Below are positions 62,162 to 64,000 of a DNA stretch of 64,000 nt, piece after piece. The number at the start of each line of letters is the position of its first letter. The first letter of the stretch is position 1. The stretch is from Shewanella oncorhynchi (GTDB lineage Bacteria; Pseudomonadota; Gammaproteobacteria; Enterobacterales; Shewanellaceae): the NCBI RefSeq assembly GCF_012584455.1, contig NZ_JABAEB010000012.1, forward strand, positions 107,001 to 171,000, read 5' to 3'. A program made the position numbers and the translations under genes. The notes beneath the pieces are model-generated. The model had not been told where the DNA came from. It saw only the letters and a list, made by a program, of their open reading frames with translations, and did no database searches.

Positions 62162-62383
62162 TGTTTGATTCACCGTTGCTGTAAATTGGGGCGCAAATAT
62201 TATACTAGGTGACACGAATGTCCAGTATCTTGCTTTTGCTGTTTTCGCAAAGCTATGGGAAAATCCGCGCACTTGAATGTGGTTCTATGGTATTTGGCTG
62301 GATTCCGTCGGTAAAGCAGCCATCGAATCGTTAATGCGTCCAATCTGTATAGTTTATTTATATATCCGAAACTGGAGATTCGC

Positions 62384-63208
62384 TTGTCGCGACCTATATT
62401 AGTGTTTGATTCTGGGATTGGTGGTCTATCTGTACTGGCTGAAATCCGCAAGAGTTTGCCCCATAGCGACTATTGCTATCTTTTCGACAACGCTAGGTTG
62501 CCCTATGGAGAGTTGGAAGAGCAGGTATTAATTTCTGGCTGTGTCGAATTAGTATGCGATCTAGTGGCTCGTACCAATGCAATGATAGTGGTCGTTGCCT
62601 GCAATACTGCAAGTACTGTTGTGTTACCGGCATTACGTGCACATCTTACAGTCCCTGTCGTAGGTGTTGTCCCCGCCATTAAACCCGCCGCTCTAATGTC
62701 TAAGAGTAAACGTATTGGACTCTTGGCTACACCAGGCACAGTTAAGCGTCATTATACCCATGAACTCATCAGCCAATTTGCTGATGATTGCCATGTCGAA
62801 CTCTTTGGTTGCTCTGAATTAGTGATGATGGCAGAAAAAAAAGTGGCGACTGGAATGTTGGATATGCATAGATTGGCGCAGTTACTGGCACCAGTCGTTG
62901 CCGCACAATTGGATGTTCTCGTACTAGGTTGCACTCATTTCCCTATGATCAAAGCTGAATTACAACAAGTGCTCGGTGCGGGCGTAAAACTAATGGATTC
63001 TGGCGCTGCTATTGCTAAGCGAGTTGTCACTCTTTTAACGCAACAGAATCTTATTGTGGACGAGCACAGAGTAACAGATGAGAGAGAAGCAGTAGGGCAG
63101 TCAGTAATGCAGGCGTTCTATACTAAAGCGGAAATCAGTGAAGGGTTAACAACAACATTAATTGATTGTGGCTTTTCAACTATCGAACGAATCACCACAA
63201 CCAACTAA
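62384..63208 (+). CDS. murI: Glutamate racemase
   Basis: 274 residues. Supplies D-glutamate for peptidoglycan. Motifs: ILVFDSGIGGLSVLAEI, LFDNARLPYGE, first catalytic Cys73 in VACNTAST and second Cys183 in VLGCTHFPMI. The start is TTG at 62384, with GGAG eight bases before it; no in-frame ATG lies nearby upstream of the conserved N-terminus, so the TTG start looks genuine and may keep expression low. Confidence 0.95.
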   Translation: MSRPILVFDSGIGGLSVLAEIRKSLPHSDYCYLFDNARLPYGELEEQVLISGCVELVCDLVARTNAMIVVVACNTASTVVLPALRAHLTVPVVGVVPAIKPAALMSKSKRIGLLATPGTVKRHYTHELISQFADDCHVELFGCSELVMMAEKKVATGMLDMHRLAQLLAPVVAAQLDVLVLGCTHFPMIKAELQQVLGAGVKLMDSGAAIAKRVVTLLTQQNLIVDEHRVTDEREAVGQSVMQAFYTKAEISEGLTTTLIDCGFSTIERITTTN

Positions 63209-63244
63209 ATTACAAAATAAAGCAAAACAGTTTAAGCGGTAATG

Positions 63245-63706
63245 CTACTCGTCTGTCCCTGTACGGTCGGCAGCTTCCGAATCTTGTGTTTTTGCTTCTC
63301 TTACTTTTAAGGTTCTTTCTTGGAAACTATAGTCATTCAGTTTAACCATGGCTTTCTGAGCGCCTGATTCTGACATTTCCACAAAACCAAAACCTTTACG
63401 ACGACCCGTTTTACGATCTCTGACTAAACGCACAGAGTTTACTGGACCAAATTCGCCAAATAGTACTTTTACTTCACCCTCATGAACACGATAAGGCAGG
63501 TTACCTACATATAAGGTCATTGTAGGGCCAACATATTGTTCTTCTGAAGCATGAGATGATGAAGTCTCTGGAACAAATTTAAAAACAAGACTTGCAATGA
63601 TAGCGCCAGCGACAAAAGCAATAGCTGATAATGGCGTTGCGAACTGAGATAGTGCTACTGCGCCAATAATGGCGACAATCAAGACAATAAGAAATGACTT
63701 TTGCAT
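63245..63706 (-). CDS. Membrane-anchored RRM RNA-binding protein
   Basis: 153 residues. Two hydrophobic segments (FLIVLIVAIIGAVALSQFAT; AIAFVAGAIIASLVFKFV) should anchor the N-terminus in the membrane. A single RRM domain follows: RNP2 LYVGNLPYRV, RNP1 RKGFGFVEM, preceded by the basic KTGRR loop. The C-terminus is acidic. The domain layout fits an RNA-binding protein tethered to the inner membrane; its RNA targets are unknown. Confidence 0.85.
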   Translation of the reverse strand: MQKSFLIVLIVAIIGAVALSQFATPLSAIAFVAGAIIASLVFKFVPETSSSHASEEQYVGPTMTLYVGNLPYRVHEGEVKVLFGEFGPVNSVRLVRDRKTGRRKGFGFVEMSESGAQKAMVKLNDYSFQERTLKVREAKTQDSEAADRTGTDE

Positions 63707-63932
63707 AAGAATGCTCTCTGATGAATGGGAAATTGATAAATAACTGTTAACAGCAAGTATATGGTAATGAATTATTTACTTTTACACTAGACCATTGCTG
63801 AAATATTGAGCGTGAATTATCAATTATTAGATAAAAAACCTTACTTATCTCCGATAAATAGAGCTTATAAGCTAAAAAATGGTCATAACGTTTAAAATAT
63901 CGACGTGCGATTCAATGATCGATAAAAAGCCC

Positions 63933-63960
63933 TTGCGGACTTTCTCAATCTCCCTATAAT
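63933..63960 (+). promoter_or_regulatory. rRNA-type promoter at the right edge
   Basis: TTGCGG (63933-63938), a 16-base spacer and TATAAT (63955-63960) are followed by a GC-rich discriminator (GCGC), typical of stringently controlled rRNA P1 promoters. The A-tract just upstream could act as an UP element. The 16S gene would start beyond the window. The rest of 63707-64000 is AT-rich and has no gene. Confidence 0.75.
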
Positions 63961-64000
63961 GCGCATCCACTGACAGGGCAGACAGCGTAACGCAAGTTAA

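Noticed and set aside
62162..62272. N-terminal extension of trmA
   Set aside because: The start at 62161 gives the usual family length; the extension covers the divergent promoter region.
63760..64000. tRNA or 16S rRNA gene start at the right edge
   Set aside because: Only promoter and leader sequence is visible; no rRNA or tRNA gene sequence lies inside the window.

Overview
The window looks like chromosomal DNA of a Shewanella-type gammaproteobacterium. The main reasons are the gene order (ribB behind an FMN riboswitch, pckA, hslO-hslR, the gspC-N type II secretion operon, yrfG, nudE, cysQ, selD-selU, a delta-9 desaturase divergent from fabR, trmA, murI, then an rRNA promoter) and the family-level look of the proteins. 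This assignment rests on recognition, not on a database search.

Layout. 1-2350: the 5' part of a NIT-domain sensor gene running off the left edge, then ribB with its FMN riboswitch, all on the minus strand. 2357-4962: an S9 peptidase lipoprotein and a GIY-YIG protein. 4995-8141: an AT-richer patch with an HNH-like gene between two inverted copies of a dispersed palindromic repeat, an LRR-like protein and an unknown protein. 8451-21011: mostly minus-strand housekeeping and transport genes (DGSG-repeat lipoprotein, M14 peptidase, FUSC protein, dicarboxylate/amino acid symporter, AbgT-family transporter, pckA, hslO, hslR), plus a methyltransferase and a small unknown protein on the plus strand. 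21265-33029: a complete 12-gene gspC-N operon. 33990-51588: an accessory island. 51825-63706: conserved housekeeping genes. The right edge carries a strong rRNA-type promoter whose operon lies outside the window.

The island sits between yrfG and nudE, which are neighbours in many gammaproteobacteria. It encodes an Asp/Asn-hydroxylase-like 2OG oxygenase, a methyltransferase-PhyH oxygenase fusion, two sulfotransferases, a GNAT acetyltransferase, three tail-collar (MdpB-like) proteins and a 3473-residue adhesin. The adhesin has an N-terminal DUF4347 domain, many Ig/cadherin-like repeats, a GlyGly-CTERM-like sorting signal and then, unusually, a second signal-like segment and an outer-membrane beta-barrel. 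The type II secretion operon next door is the known export route for GlyGly-CTERM proteins. A surface-protein modification and display system is the best candidate here for something undescribed.

The other striking structure is the gspK-gspL junction. Tandem 46-bp copies of the gspK 3' end form a chain of three small ORFs. Each overlaps the next stop-to-start (TAATG, TAATG, then GTGA into gspL), so a ribosome could in principle be relayed from gspK to gspL.
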